Below, one piece after another: positions 50,801-64,000 of a DNA stretch of 64,000 bases. A program made the translations under genes and the position numbers. The stretch comes from Dicaeum eximium. Lineage: Eukaryota > Chordata > Aves > Passeriformes > Dicaeidae. Location of the stretch: contig VWZP01009951.1 of the NCBI GenBank assembly GCA_013396995.1, positions 908,138-972,137 on the forward strand, read 5' to 3'. Numbering within the stretch: the first letter of the stretch is position 1; every line of letters begins with the position of its first letter. The notes below the pieces were generated by a model. The model did no database searches. It worked only from the letters and a program-made list of their open reading frames with translations, and had not been told where the DNA came from.

Positions 50801-53800
50801 CACTTGGCAAAGGATTCAAATGAGCTGACACCAGGAAAAAAATTCTGGCTACCGTAATCACTGTTTAAAAATACCTTGTTTTCCAGAAAGAATGTATATA
50901 AGATGTTGTCCACAAAGATAAGTAAATTTGCTCTGTGGCAAGTTAAAAACAACCCAAACACAACCTGTCTCCCCAGTAATCATAAGGTTTGCCTATTCCA
51001 ATATGCATTTATAGTGTGCTGTTACACATTTTACAGAATTTTATTAATATAAATAGCTAATAACAGGTCAAGTGCTACTACAGGGCTTTCAGCTGGAAGA
51101 AACATTGGATAAAAAAAGGATGAAAAATAAACATAATGATGCTATGCTAAAAAAAAATTGCATTATGCTTTAAGGTCCTTTTCAAGTGAACTGCAGGTTT
51201 CCTGTCTGCCTGTACACAGGCACGTACCCTTGGGAATAGATAATATGGATCCTGATGCTCCAAGGTCTGTGCTGCACTTCAATTAAGTTGTTTCAAAGAG
51301 ACATCAATGTTCCAAGAGACCTTAATTTTCATGATCTATAAAAATAATTGTGGCTTCAAGTATTTACGTTGAGATGAGGCAAGTCATGAGATTAGTAGTT
51401 CCTTATTGTCTTTTATTTAAGGAAGCTCAAATTTTGGCTACTGAGTAAACAAAAGCATTACATGCAGGCTGTTGATGCCAATATGAAATGCAAGACTATG
51501 CTCAGAGGAAAATTAAAATGAAGGGAGTTTATATCAGAGTCCCTGAAATCCTTGCAGCATTTCTCTTAAACTGGGAACTTGTGCTTCTTAGCAATGAGTG
51601 TGGCTGGTATTTGTTGTGTGTACTAATTCATAGCAGAGTGCTTGATGGTAATTGTCCCACTTGTGGTTTGAGCTCGAAAGAACAAGCATGCTTAAGAAAA
51701 AGGGGCTGCTGTTGCCGCTGAATCTGTTAAAATTGAGGGTTTTGTAGAATTAGGTGTATTTCAAGAATGAAAATTCATTGGCATCTGAAATAAAGAGGAG
51801 GAGATAGTCACTTAAGTTAATATTCTATGAGATCCAATGGATCTGTTGGGAAGCCTTTGGCAATTCAGATCTAGGGCTTCCTGTCAGAAGAGGGCAAGTA
51901 GCATCATTTTTCTTCAGTATGCTCTCGTGGTTTCTGAGCAAGTTATTTACCTGGCAAGATCAGCTCTCAGAAGCTGTCTTTGAACATTTTCCAGAAATCC
52001 AGGCTGCCTCTGTCATCTTGATATGCCTTTTAGAACAATAGACTCTTTCAACTCACTCCAATGCCATGATTTTGACAAGAACTTATTCCTTTCAGTGTAT
52101 CACCTGTGTCCAAATATCCATGTGTCAAATACTGTGTTTTTAATTTTCATTGTCTTTCCCCAGTAAGCCTGCCAGGCTTTCTGGCTGATCCATTCTCTGT
52201 ACCATCTGAGGCCCTTCTCAAAATTTGGCATTACATTTGCTGTGGCTGAGAAGCAGTTTTAATGAAAAGGTTATTGTCAGTTCAGAGATTTCATCTTTGA
52301 GTTCCTTTAGGTGTCTTGGATGAATATCATATGGTTCAAACAACTTATAAGCTGTCTTTTCTGTTGGAAAGCTTGTCACAGAAGAAAAGAAATATTGGAT
52401 TAAAATGTGGTTTTCATTATCATGGATCGAAATATTGCATTACTGAAGAGAATGAGAATTTTGCCAGTAAATCTGGGAGGACAATCTAGAAGTGTTTAAA
52501 GAGAAAAATCTTACTCAATAAATTTAAAGAAATTTGAAGTAAAATTCCAGTATTGAGGTGTATGATGAGGAGGAATAGAGCCAAATTGCATAAAGGGAAC
52601 TGTAGTACAACAGGAATTATTTGGATTTCGAAGGGGCAGTTTGTTCTGTCCTTGGAAGGTATTTAAGAACAGAGTAGGCTGAGTATATCACAGGTACACC
52701 TGGATCTTTCTTGAAGAAGAGGGAACAGCCTCTCTAATTGTTACTGAAAGTGCTGTGAATGGATGTAAAACCTGAAAAAGTTATCTGTGGAACTGCATAA
52801 AGATGTGGAACACACACGAAGATGTGCAGTGGCTGGAGGCCAGTGGCAGAGCAGGAATGAACCCAGAATTTCCCTAAGGATGATTTTCCATTGTGAAGAT
52901 GCTGCTGCTTCAACACCTTTTATTCATGTGTCCACTTTTCCTTCTTTGTCAATACTTTTTGAATTCTGATTGAACAGGACTCATGTTTATAATTAAGGTC
53001 TGATCATGAGGTAGGTGGAATAGTCTGTGGGTGAATTAGTCTGTCTTTTTCCTATCATTGCTCCCTGCTGGATCAATGCTTGGGTCACCCACACAAACTA
53101 GGGAATCTAAATGCATAATTTTCCTCTTGTCGAGCTTAAGATCTGCATCCAACAGTTCAAATCAGTAACACTCAAATTCTTACAGCAGTATTTTGAGCAC
53201 ATTAGTGGGTAACTAATACTCTGTGTATATTTATATATATTATATGTTAGTGTTGATAATTGTCTTATTTGAAATGGAGTAATTTCTTCTGGGGACCCTA
53301 AAGGAAGCTTATAAATAAAATAATTTTAAACACTGAGAAAGAAATGCTCCTTTTTTTTTTCTTTTTAAACCCAAGGAAAGAAAAAACCCTCAGCCAGCTT
53401 AAGCCCTAGTTCCCTTTTTAGCATGGTAAATACTGTCACAAGACATAGAAAGAGGTATATTTTTAATGCCTAGATGGGACCATAGGCACTCTCTAGAAAC
53501 CTTCAACAAAGCTCTTCATTGTTGTCCTTTTTGGCTCCATTAAAATCCACATGTTCCTCTTCTGCAAGCAGATCAGTCCAGGCAATGACTCTGTCCTGAA
53601 TTTAGGCTGCCTCCCAGCTTACAGGGGCATCTTCCCATGGCTGTTACAACAGGGATAATTGGAGCCTCTTGGCTTATCTCTAATTGCAAAAGAGAATTTG
53701 CTTAGAGGAGCACACACTATGGTTGTTGCTACCAGAGGCAGCCTCGTGAGAAGTACTGACAAACAGAACAAGGATGGTGCACTAAAACAACATTCCTAGG

Positions 53801-56800
53801 TGCCATAATTGTTTCCAAGTTAGCAAAAGGGTGTCATGGTGATGTTTCTGTAGAAGATGGGGAAATTTCACCCTCTGTGGTCAGACTGTCACTCTCTGTA
53901 AAGAGCAATTGCCAAGTACAAGTAGGCCTTCAGGATTTAACAGTAATGTCAAATTTAGGGTCTTTCTATAGAAATACTGTTTCACTTGTAATGCATGACA
54001 TCATCCAGCTAATTGCTGTCCTACGTACCCCATAAATTATTCCACAGTATGAAATGAAAAAATCCTATAGACAACTAGCCATGACTTTCTGATCTATATT
54101 TGAGAGGTGAAACTTTCTGATATAGTAAGATATTTCTACAAAAATGCGCTATTTCAATGAAGGTTTTACTGGAGACATTTCTTAAATTCAGGAAGGAAGG
54201 AATGAATGATAACACAAAGGCAGATGAATTCCCTGTGAAAGGGATCTGCAGTAGGATCTGATTCGAACTCATTTAAAATAGAGACTTCAGTGTCAATCTC
54301 TGACTGCCTTTTCCTCAGGGCACTAGAGGTAAGGTGAACTTGGAAGAGGTGGTTGATGGTCCATGACTGAGGATAGAGCTGGACTTCTTTTCTCTCCTGC
54401 TTCTGTGAACCTAATCTGTTATGTGAGCTCTGGTGCTCAGCTGATTCCTTGGAGAGTGTGCTGATCTTTCCTAAGCCAGAAGAAAAAGACATGAAAAAAA
54501 AAAAAATTACCTGAAAGGGATCACTGAGAAGCCAGATGAGTCCAGAAATGCTGGAAAGGAAAAGGAGGCAATTCAGGCCTGGAAGGATTGGGGCAGTGGA
54601 TTTGCATCAGCAAATCATTAAACCAAATGTGAGATATTATAAAAAAATCTGCTGATCTCTTTCATTCAGGATTTCCTCTCAGCATGACCCTATTTTACAT
54701 AAATAAACAATTACTACTCTGAAAAAGTTTTGGTAAGAGAAGCCAATTGATAGACTTCATTTCTATTATATTTTTAATTTATCTTGGCTTTGTTCCAAAA
54801 GCAAATAATTGTGTGTGTTTCAGATGTATTCTCCCTTATCCTCCCAGTAGCAGGGCCAGGTCAGTGCAGGAGAATACTGCTTTCTGAGCTACTTGAATGA
54901 TTTTGGCCTATAAATAGGTTCTGAATACCTGTAAAATACCATAAGACTGGTACTTAAAATGGCATCCATTTCTCTCATTCCTTCTTTCAAAATTCACAAC
55001 ATTCTACCTTTCTGAAGTTTCACATCATTCTGTCTTAATGCAAAACTATGTTTTTCTGTCACACTCCTTCTTTTCAACATATAATTTGCAAATACATTCT
55101 TGCATCTGCATTTTTTGTCTGTCGTTCCAAAATACATTGAGAATAATTTATCTCATCTAGACTGTCACTTGTTTATGTGAGACTTGCTGACTTAGGTTTT
55201 TTTAATTCTTAGATGTAAAATTAGAAAATTTATTTTTCCTTTCATTTATACCATACTTTTTGTTGTTGTCCAAGGGTGGCCACAGAAGCAGAACCACATC
55301 ACTGAAGTTTTAGAACAACAGGGGATGTTAAATTAAATTAATTGAGGGGGAATTAGCTGTTGAAATAAAAATGCTCTCCTTTCAGAGATCCTTCCAGTCT
55401 GTTTATGTAGATGGTGATTCTCTCAGTTGAGATGGACAGGACACCTTTTCTTCATGCAGCAATAACCAATCTTTATTGCTCACAGCTCGTATTTATATGG
55501 TTTTCTAAAAACATCATGTTTCATTTTAATCGGTTAGTAACTTGTTGCTACCCAGTTCATTGGTTAGTAGATGCTAAGTGTATGTGCTCACCAAAAACTT
55601 TCTTCCCTGAAGATGTTTACCTTGTTTTCTCATGGCTACAGGATGATTGTCACAGGTACAGATTCCTTTTCTCACAGGTGCAGGCAGATTCTCATGCAGG
55701 GGCTGCTGTGCTGTTAAGCAGGTAGCAGGCCTGGACCATGATTTCTCAAGGCCTTTGTTTTACAGGGTTTTACCTAAATGCAACAGGTGATGGTGTGAAT
55801 GACTCTGTAGATGGTTTACCAAGACATTGCAGCCTTGATGGAGTGCTGGGGTGAGGACAGCAATGAATGCAAAGGGAGTGCAGGGAGGGGCTCTTTCAGC
55901 CCTGTCCCCTCAGCAGCAGTTCTAATCACTACATTTGAAAGAAAAAACTAAAACAGAACACATGAAAGAACAAAGGCCATTTTTACATACTGTGTGTGTC
56001 AGGTTATCTTAAAACATAACAGAAAACATGTAAATATGAAATAGTGAAATAGAGCAGCCTTTGGATTGATAGGAAATCAATAGCTGATGAGGAGAGAACC
56101 ACTTTTCAGCAGCCGCAGAACCAACATAGTTAAAAACACATTATGGCTGTTGTAAACAAGTTAACACAGGTTATGAAAGAGCTACTCTTCTTAAAACCTA
56201 ATGTTACTGTATGTAATGGTTTTTTAAAATGTGGTCTGTCTTCTGGTCAGGTAATTAAAATAAATAATAAACCAGTAGTTAGTTGTCCATAGTGGCCACT
56301 AATGGAGGGATTTCCACTTTAATTATTAATAGCGTGCTCTTTGCTCATCATCCTGACTATATTTTCCTTCCTGCTATTCCTTCATCTCACTTGCCACCTT
56401 CATTTTTCTGCATTTTTAATAGAAAGCACAAGTTTTCTTAGTCTTTTTGTCATTATCTCCATATAATGGTGCTCTTCCTTGTCCACCTCTTCCAGCAGAA
56501 CAATTTCTATTGCTGACTTTTCTTTGTGGTCTCTGGTAGTTGCAACTTTTTCTGGCAGGTGATTATCACAGATGTAATGGAGAAGTCTTCATTTTTTCAG
56601 CATTATGTGTTTCAAAGAGTTTTGCATTATAAAATACTTTATTTGTGGACTTCACTGGGTCCTATGACAGACCTCCAGTTCTGTAATTCACAGCTTGTGT
56701 GCTGGAAATTTCCACTGGGCTTCTCTTGGCCTTCTCTGTGAAGCCAGAGCATTGAGACAAGGGAATGAAAATGATAACAAAATTGAAAGATTCTGTTTAC

Positions 56801-58950
56801 TTTTTTAATCCAGAAGAGTTGAGTGCTGGGTTTTCAAGAGCAGACTACTGCACATTACTGTGGAAGTGGTTGCACTTGGCAGGGTGAAGGAGGGCCAGAA
56901 CTTCCCCACTTGTTATATTCCTATTAATAGCAAAACAGATAAATGATTCTGTATTTTATGTTTGTGACTTTCCCCCCGTTTTCGATGCCTGTGTAAGAAG
57001 CTGTGTGCATGCTGACTGTAGAAAACAAAAAACTTGTGCCTCCTCTGTGGTGGAACCAAGTGGGCATTGCAGGTTGTCTTGATTGTTTCAGCTTGTTTCT
57101 TAAGGTTTTCTTTGTCATAGGGTACCTGTGGTTCACAACCTCGGAATCTTTTAGAGATTGGAGGAGTAAGGAGGACACCTTTGCTTTCTTGAGGCTGTGG
57201 TGTGAAGCAGGGGACTCTGCTTTTGCAACACAGGTTATCCAGTGGCCTTTCTGGTGGCCTGGAGCACCAAGCCTGTAAATGGCAACCATTGCTCCAGGCC
57301 GTGCCATTTTGTGAATGTGTTTTTAGAGGAGTGCCAGCTTGAGCTGAATTTATATCTGTGTGCATGGTTTGACCTTCTGAGCTGTGCTAGTATAGTTGTC
57401 TGTGCAGCTGGACTTGAAAACAGATATGGGGAAAATTTGGGGTTGATATTAAAGAAGCCAGAGAAAAATGTTATCCCAGATGTGCTCTATATCTGTATTC
57501 GCTGCAGACCCACACAGGTTTTGTTTGGGTAAGAAGTAGGGGAGAATATACTTTGTGGGGTGAGGCCTGAAATGATGTTTACAGGTGCTGCAGCTGAAAC
57601 ACAAGCTGGTAAAATTGCAATTTTTAACATGACTAAAGAGTGGTGCAGCACATACTCTGATAATTGCACTTGCTCCTTTGGTGGAGTGGATGTCCACTGT
57701 CCACAGCCAGGAGTCAAGTGGTTTTGAACAGCTGTTGTGAAAAAGCCACAGATAAAAGTTAGCTTCTTTTACATATTTAATAGCCTCTAGCTGTGCTCTT
57801 GGTGCTACAGGTCACTTATACTACAGTACCTTCGTGCCAGCCCCCTTAATTTACCCTAGAGTAAAAAACCCCAAATATTTATCAGTTGATTGTGTTAGTG
57901 CTTAAAACACTTGAGAGCAGGGAGAGAAAGAAAGCTTTCACCTACAGGATTTTAGACTATTAAACACAAGGTCTTGTGTCATCCTTTTATTTAATAAAAC
58001 CCTCAATTTTTCACAAATTACTCTTATGATTAGACTTTGCTCCTCTGATCTGAAACATGATCTTCTCTAAGGAGATGTAGCTGTGTTATCAATTGACAGG
58101 TTCAAACATGAAAAATAAGATAATGATGTTGCAAAAGGTGAATGAAGCATTCATAATGCACCCAAAATTATATATAATTTTGTTAAATTAATACACCATG
58201 TCTTAAAGGTAGAAGAAATACTGTGAAATGTCTTGACGAAATGGAAAAAGAAAAATGTTTCATTTTAATGCCATTCTAATGGAAACCACTTAGAGCAAAT
58301 AACTGTAATTTGCATTCTGATCCCTGTTCTGTGAAGTGGCTTATCAAAAAGAAATACTCCATTACTTCTCTATGAAAGTTCTAATTTTGAATTAAAAATT
58401 CTTTCCAGGTGGATCATTAGAACAAATTCCATCCTTTAAAAGCCTGTCTGCCTTATCAGAGTGCAACTTGCAAAAATGCATTTTAAACAATTTAATTCTG
58501 TATATGACAGGACAATTTTTTGTTCAGGGGTGATTATTTAAACTTGTAAGATTCCTCTCCAATTTCCATTTTGCACACACAGGCACACACTACATTACTT
58601 AAGGAGAAACCTTGTTCTGTTCAGAGAAGATTTTTGCCACAGACGTTTTCTTTAAAAACTGTCCAAAAGAGTATCTTCTTTCCAAAGAAGAAAAAAGGGT
58701 GTGCAGAAGCATATTAGTGGAGACAATATTACAGTTTAAAAGAATTTAATGGTTAATTCTTCTTCATTTATGTGCACTTTAGAAATTTATGCAGTTTGGG
58801 TTTGTTTAGAATAGACTTTAAGTCATGGAATTCCCACTCCTTCTGATCCTGAAAAAGGACTCTGTACTGATTGTGTCTCCTTCCCCTGCTTTCCTTTTTC
58901 TTCCTAGAGACTAATAATTTTGGAAAAGAGACTCAATTTCTCAATGGTCA
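41871..58950. other. Gene-poor sequence, no recognised gene
   Basis: About 17 kb of AT-rich DNA without a supportable gene. The longest ORFs (150 and 127 codons on - at 56913-57365 and 56924-57307; 104 codons on + at 55411-55725) overlap one another or lack domains. It contains a G/T-rich tract at 47120-47218, an AT-rich tract at about 53222-53247 and an A13 run at 54494-54506. No tRNA-like or other RNA gene was recognised. Confidence 0.65.
47120..47218. repeat. G/T-rich low-complexity tract
   Basis: About 100 bases with almost only G and T on the + strand, made of TTTG, TTGG and GGGTT steps. Probably a decayed simple repeat. Confidence 0.75.
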
Positions 58951-60278
58951 TGTTGTGATTTGACACTGGCCGAACGCCAGGCACTCACTGAAGTAATTTG
59001 CTTACCCTTTCTTGTTATAGTTGGGCAGAAGAGAGGGAAAAATTAATGAAGGGCTCATGAGTTGAGATAAGGATTGGGAGAAAACGTTCTAAGGATCAAA
59101 CAGGTTCAAAAATTTAGGGTATAAAGTAAATTTATCATTAACAGAGTCAGAGGAGGATAATGAGAAGTAAATTAAGCCTTTAAAACACCTTTCTTCTCCC
59201 CAGCTCCTCCTCCCACCCTGACTGACAGCTCAGGGAGACAGGGCTTCGGGGTCTTGGTCAGTTCCTCATTTGAGATTTCCATCTGTTCCATCAGGGAGAG
59301 GAACTTTTCCTTGCCATGCCATGAGGTCCCTGCCATGGGCAAACAGTCATCCCAAAACTGTTGTGGCGTGGGTCACTTGTCCATGGGGTGCATTCTGTTA
59401 GGATAGGCTGCTCTAGTTTGGGAGCAAGGGCCCTCTCTCTCTATTCAGGTCTCCCTCTAGATCACAGCTGTCTCTGGCATCTGCTCGTTCTGGTGTGAGC
59501 ACTTTGCCCATGTCCTGCGAGTGGATCTCTGCATCCCCCTTTGTGCATGACAAGGGAACAGTTTGTTTTGCCATAATCCTCCCCACGGCCTGCAGAGGAA
59601 CCTCGGCTCTGAGGCCTGGAGCACCTCCTCCCCTCTTTCTTTTCCACCGGCCTTGGTGTCTCCATGTTGTTTTCCCTCACATCTCTTCGCTTCCTCCTCT
59701 GACTAGAAGAAAAACTGCTGCTTGTAGGTACCATCGCCAGCAAGTTCCACTGATTGAAAGATCCTTGCAAGAGTTGCAGAGAGGTGAATCTTGTCTAGGT
59801 TCCGTGCGGGGAGCTGCTTGCCATGTTTTCTCTGCCGACCGTGCGGCCCTGCCACCATGGTGCGGGCAGTGGTGGCTGCCGCAGTGCTGGTGCTGTTTAA
59901 TGCCTCTCTTCTTGCGGGGTGCTGGGAGGAGAAGCTGCCACCCCTGCCCTTCTGCCTGCAGCACGGCTGGCTTGGGGTGGCCAGGCAGGCAGGGCTCACT
60001 GCAGGCCGCACCGAAATTGCCGTGTGCTGTGGCCCACGGTGGCCGCACTTTGCCACCCCTGGAGAAAAAACTATGTGTGCAGTGTTTTGATTTTCTCCTG
60101 AAATACGTCATCACAGAGGGGTTACTAACCTCTCTAGCTGGGCCATGTCCATCTCCAGAGCCATCAGAGACTGGCTCTCTGCTGGACACGGTGGAAGCTT
60201 CTAGCAGCTTCTCACAGGAGCTACTCCTGTGGCCCCCACACTACCAAAAACCAGGCTGTGCCAAACCAACCCAGGTCA
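58946..60278. repeat. Target-site duplication GGTCA flanking the solo LTR
   Basis: GGTCA at 58946-58950 and again at 60274-60278, directly outside the TG...CA ends of the LTR. A 5-bp duplication fits an ERVL-type integration. Confidence 0.88.
58951..60273 (-). mobile_element. Solo LTR of an avian endogenous retrovirus (ERVL-like)
   Basis: A 1323-bp element. The + strand starts TGTTGTGATTTGACACTGGC and ends CAAACCAACCCA, so both ends follow the TG...CA rule, and it is flanked by a perfect 5-bp repeat GGTCA. It is homologous over its full length to the older copy at 1810-3133. Diagnostic blocks are GTTGAGATAAGG (about 59060), AACACCTTTCTTCTCCCCAG (about 59185), CTTGGTGTCTCC and GTTGTTTTC (about 59651-59673), and GAAGCTTCTAGCAGCTTCTC (60193). 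I recognise the general form of a GC-rich avian LTR, and infer from TATA placement that transcription reads on -. No gag, pol or env sequence adjoins it, so it is a solo LTR left by recombination between the two LTRs. ORFs inside (263 codons on +, 170 on -) are not retroviral proteins. Confidence 0.85.
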
Positions 60279-63200
60279 GAAGGTGATGATTTAGGTATTT
60301 GCCTTCTTTGACGGAGAAGGGAAATAATTAGCAAACCATGTTGACCTTAGGGAAACTGCAGATGGACACTCAAAAATGATCAGAGGAACTGTGCATCTGA
60401 ATTTAATGAAGCAGCATAATTCATTCTGGGTTGGTTATGACATGGAACATTTTAACATTTATGTGCCGTACTACATGAACCACCACAAGTATTTATTGCA
60501 GCTGCCTTCATTTTTGAGGAGCTGAAAACCTGCTGTGCTCATCTGAGGTTAAGGATTTCTTATTCCCATCTCTTGCCCTGACAGACATCATGGATGTGGA
60601 AACCAAGTTTTTTACATTTGGAATTAATGAAATAATAATCAGTAAAAATGAAAGTGAGAAAATCAACCTAAGTTAATTTCACTAAGTATTGATAGGCAGC
60701 GGTGGAATGTTGCAATTGATATTTGCTTTGATCTTACAGCATAGAATAATGTTTTTGATTTGTTTACTCTAATGTCTGTCCTATTTGTGATGAAACAAAT
60801 TTTACCTGCTCTTTCTAAACTAAAATATGGTTCCGCCAATGCATAAAACATTTTAAATGCTTGGCTTCTGTTGATAGCACAGTAATGAGGTTGGAAATGT
60901 AGCTCTCTGTAGGCATCGCACAAAGGCTAAGTATAGCTGTCAGGGTACGAGCAACCGCCTTGGAAAACAGATTTCTGAAACATTTGGGGCTCTGCTGAGT
61001 GCTGAATCATTTCTGCTTTCCCTGTGGAAGATTGCTGGAGACTGCACTAGTGCAGCCAAGTGGCCTGGTCTGTAACAGGAGGGACCTGTGCATCAGAAAA
61101 AACAAACTCTTCTCTACCAAATTAGTGGCTTGTGCACAGCACGCTCAGCTGGGAAAGCTGTATCATATGGACAAAGCAAATGCAGGAAACAAAACATGTT
61201 CTAAATCAATAACTGTGTTCTAAATTAACAACCATGCAGCAGTTCCAAACTTAGGCAGGAGAAAAAAGAGGGAGAATGATATAGACACTTTTTGGTACAA
61301 CAGTTGGAAGTAGTTTCATAGAGAAGTCAAATTTAGATGGACATCATGTAGTTTTCTCAGCTCAGGGTCACAAAATTTACCAGAGCTTTTGTCGTCAGCC
61401 AGGAAAGAACCAGCCACATGGCCTGAAAGACAATTTACACAGCAATGATAGCTTCTTGCAGAAATGACTGACATTGCTTAAAATACAGTCAGGAATGTGT
61501 GTCACCAGGGCTAACATGTGTGTGCCTCCCTGAACCAGCCTGTTGTCTTTAAATATGTGACTATTTATGTAAAGGGATCTTTTGGAATCTCTGTAAGTGA
61601 TTTAAGAAATGCCGAGTTTTGGTAAATGCTACTTTTACATTTTCTGTAATAGATTAAAGACACTACAGTTACCTATGTGGAGTTTTTTGTAGTAGCCACC
61701 ACCAGTTTTTATCTCAATCAGTGAAGTTGCAATTAATTAAAGGCTTGATCTTGCATGATGTTAACTATCACAATAAATAAAGTACCAATTTAATGTTACT
61801 TAGAGGATTTGAAATAAATTAATGGAATATTACTTGAAAACTGTAACATTTTGCTTGAAGGGCCAATCCTTTCTCATGAGAATGACTATAGTGAAGTTAG
61901 TAAAAAACCACAGGAATTTAAGTAAATACATTAACACAGTTATTTAAAGAATTAGCTGAATTGCCTCTTTACAAATAGAATAAACTTTTTCTTCTGTTGA
62001 TTATTACTCACCTATGGGGGACTTTTGGAGAAGAGATTAATTTCTGTCTTCTGAGGATGAGTATTAGAGTTACATTGTTAAAACTTACTTTTACACTTGG
62101 TATAGTCGAGTGTATAGAATTTGGAAAATTTGAACTGGTCTAAGCCCTCTCCACGAAGTAGCAGCCCACTGCTGACATTTCAGTAACAGAGGATGCTTCT
62201 CTGAGCTGCTGCTTAAAACCCAGACTGTGAATAGCATCCTTCTTTTCCCTTGGCCCTGGAATCATCTTGCAATTGCAGCCTCTGCTTTCAGATGTCTTAG
62301 ATCATTATTCCCACTCAGATTCCAGACCTTTCTAATTGGCTGAATTCATTAGAATACCGTGTCAGGCTTGCTGGCCGAGCACAATGATAGCATTTTCAGC
62401 AGTGTAGGGCTAGATTGTGTGAGGCGTGTAAAAGAGAAGGATTGTCTTTGATTTCCCCTTTCTGTCTAGTTTTGAAAGTGCTTCTTTAGTATGTTTTCTG
62501 TCAAAACCAGTATTTCACCTGCCTTTTTACTTTGGCCTAGAAGTCATTCAGCAGAAAGTACTAAGGTGACTGGATCCTGAGCAGCGTGCTTTGAATCGTT
62601 CCTGACTGGAGATGCCAGCTTTTAGTAAAACTCTGCCATACAACGTGTGTCAATACTGCTGCTTTCAAGAAGGCTCTTGCTGAAAGTTATACAGTGAAGC
62701 AGTATGAATTATTGACAGGCTAAAGCCTTGTCTGGCACATGCTACCTGCTCCAGGTGCCTGTATCTGCAGATGTAGTAGTCTGGATCGATTCCTCTTTTT
62801 GCTCCTTCTGTCTTTCTTCATCTCCTAATGCAATTGATCACTGCTCAGGCACTGTCTTCACAGAGTGTCCCTCCAGCAGCCACCTTGTGCCCTGTTTGTC
62901 ACCTTCAGCTGACACTATTGATTGCCATTTCCCTCAGTCTCTCTTTTAAAAGCCTGAACACGAAACAAACCCACAGAGCTTAAATAAGTCAAAAGGAAGA
63001 ACCCCTTTCTTTCGTTCTCCACCCTCAAAAGGCACTTAAATGTGTGTGTGTTGTTACTTCAGACAGATGTTATTTCTCCTTGGCTTACCTCATTTCCTGG
63101 GGAAAAACCCCAACAGAATCTCAAATATTAACACTGGCAGCTTACAGTCTTGTGTTTCTTCTCTGAGCCTCTGGGCATGCCTTAGGGAGTTTGTGTTCCC

Positions 63201-64000
63201 TTCCAAGCAGCCTTAGTGTGATGCTTATTTCCTGGAGCCAGAATCACTGTTTAGCCAACAACCTTGCTGCAGCTGGAAAGAGGGAAAATGGCTTGGATTG
63301 AGAGAGGCAGGCTGGGGATTTTTTGAGCTTGTTACTTTTGTGAATCTCACCCACTGTTCTGCAAGTAACCAAGATGATTAGAAAGGAAAGGTGATGTCTT
63401 GGATTTTGTCATACCCAGTCATCAACACCCTGTTCTCTTTTATGCTATCTAGAGGCTGACATCAAAATGACAACTAATTAAAAGTAAAAATGTTGGCATC
63501 TTTTGGACTTGAATGATTGCTCAGAGATGAGGGAGGTAGCTGTCCTCAGTGTTTGCATAGCTGGTTACTTTTAACTCTTAAGCCTGCTTGAAGTCAGTTT
63601 GTGTGCTAAGTTATATCAGATTTACCCTGAAATAAATTATATACACTAATTAATTGCTTGCAGTTTTAGCTAAGGTGCTTTCCCTCCACCCCCTTTCCAA
63701 AATCCATAATTTTTTCCCTTTCCTCTGGATATTATGGGAAATTCACCTCACAATAACAGTAAGTAAAAAGGAGAAAAACCCCAAACCACCAAACTGGCTT
63801 CTGATTCTTAGCTGAGTTGGATTCTGCAGAAATTAGAGATTTGGGTTTTTCTTTATGAGCTGATGATTAATATCTTTGTAGTATTTTGGTCTGGGATATA
63901 CCTAATTGCTGCTATTCTTGCTCATAAGAGGAAAATATCATTAGTACAAGAAGTCCCCTTTAGCACAGGTTGACCCAGTAGGTGGGATACTCTTTTTTTT
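60279..64000. other. Gene-poor sequence to window end, no recognised gene
   Basis: AT-rich noncoding DNA with ORFs of at most 86 codons, no domains and no recognised repeat. It ends in a T-run at the window edge. Confidence 0.65.

Noticed and set aside
56913..57365. 150-codon - ORF as a gene
   Set aside because: It overlaps other open frames on both strands over the same bases and has no recognisable motif.
59495..60286. 263-codon + strand ORF, the longest outside the minisatellite
   Set aside because: It lies almost wholly inside the solo LTR, runs past its end, overlaps other open frames and has no domain. GC-rich LTR sequence is poor in stops.

Overview
The window is vertebrate nuclear DNA, almost certainly from a bird. 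It carries the last six coding exons of CDC73 (parafibromin, a PAF1-complex subunit), read on the + strand. It also has two fragments with the typical 3' ends of avian CR1 LINEs, and two copies of a roughly 1.32-kb LTR-like repeat. An unfilled assembly gap (25270-25490) and two single Ns (20437, 24992) show it comes from a draft assembly. There is nothing prokaryotic here: no operons, no ribosome binding sites and no dense ORFs.

Positions 1 to about 15.95 kb are the 3' part of CDC73. The exons lie at 477-512, 914-1001, 9058-9219, 11013-11113, 13523-13664 and 14478-14514 (stop codon). All have AG/GT borders, and they join in one frame to give the C-terminal 188 residues, which form the Ras-like C-terminal domain. 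The 3' UTR follows, with candidate poly(A) signals at 14917, 15870 and 15926. The 8-kb intron between the second and third of these exons holds an old LTR copy (about 1810-3133).

From about 16 kb to 64 kb I find no supportable protein-coding gene. The ORFs there are short, lack recognisable domains and fit chance. In mammals CDC73 is followed by a long gene-poor interval, so this is expected. Landmarks are a CR1 3' fragment on + (about 18541-18656) and a GC-rich minisatellite built from 9-bp monomers in 36-bp higher-order units (24220 to about 25215) that runs up to the gap. Next come a CR1 3' end on - (32654-32735), an exact 22-bp tandem duplication (35776-35819), a diverged tandem repeat of about 190-200 bp (35977 to about 36350), and a GC/CpG-rich island (about 36480-37160). 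A minisatellite whose units carry TATA-like motifs lies at 41682-41870. A solo LTR with a perfect 5-bp target-site duplication (GGTCA) occupies 58951-60273.

No new gene system was found. The points most worth checking are the minisatellite with its gap and probable false duplication, the GC-rich island in the gene-poor region, the TATA-bearing minisatellite, and the LTR pair.
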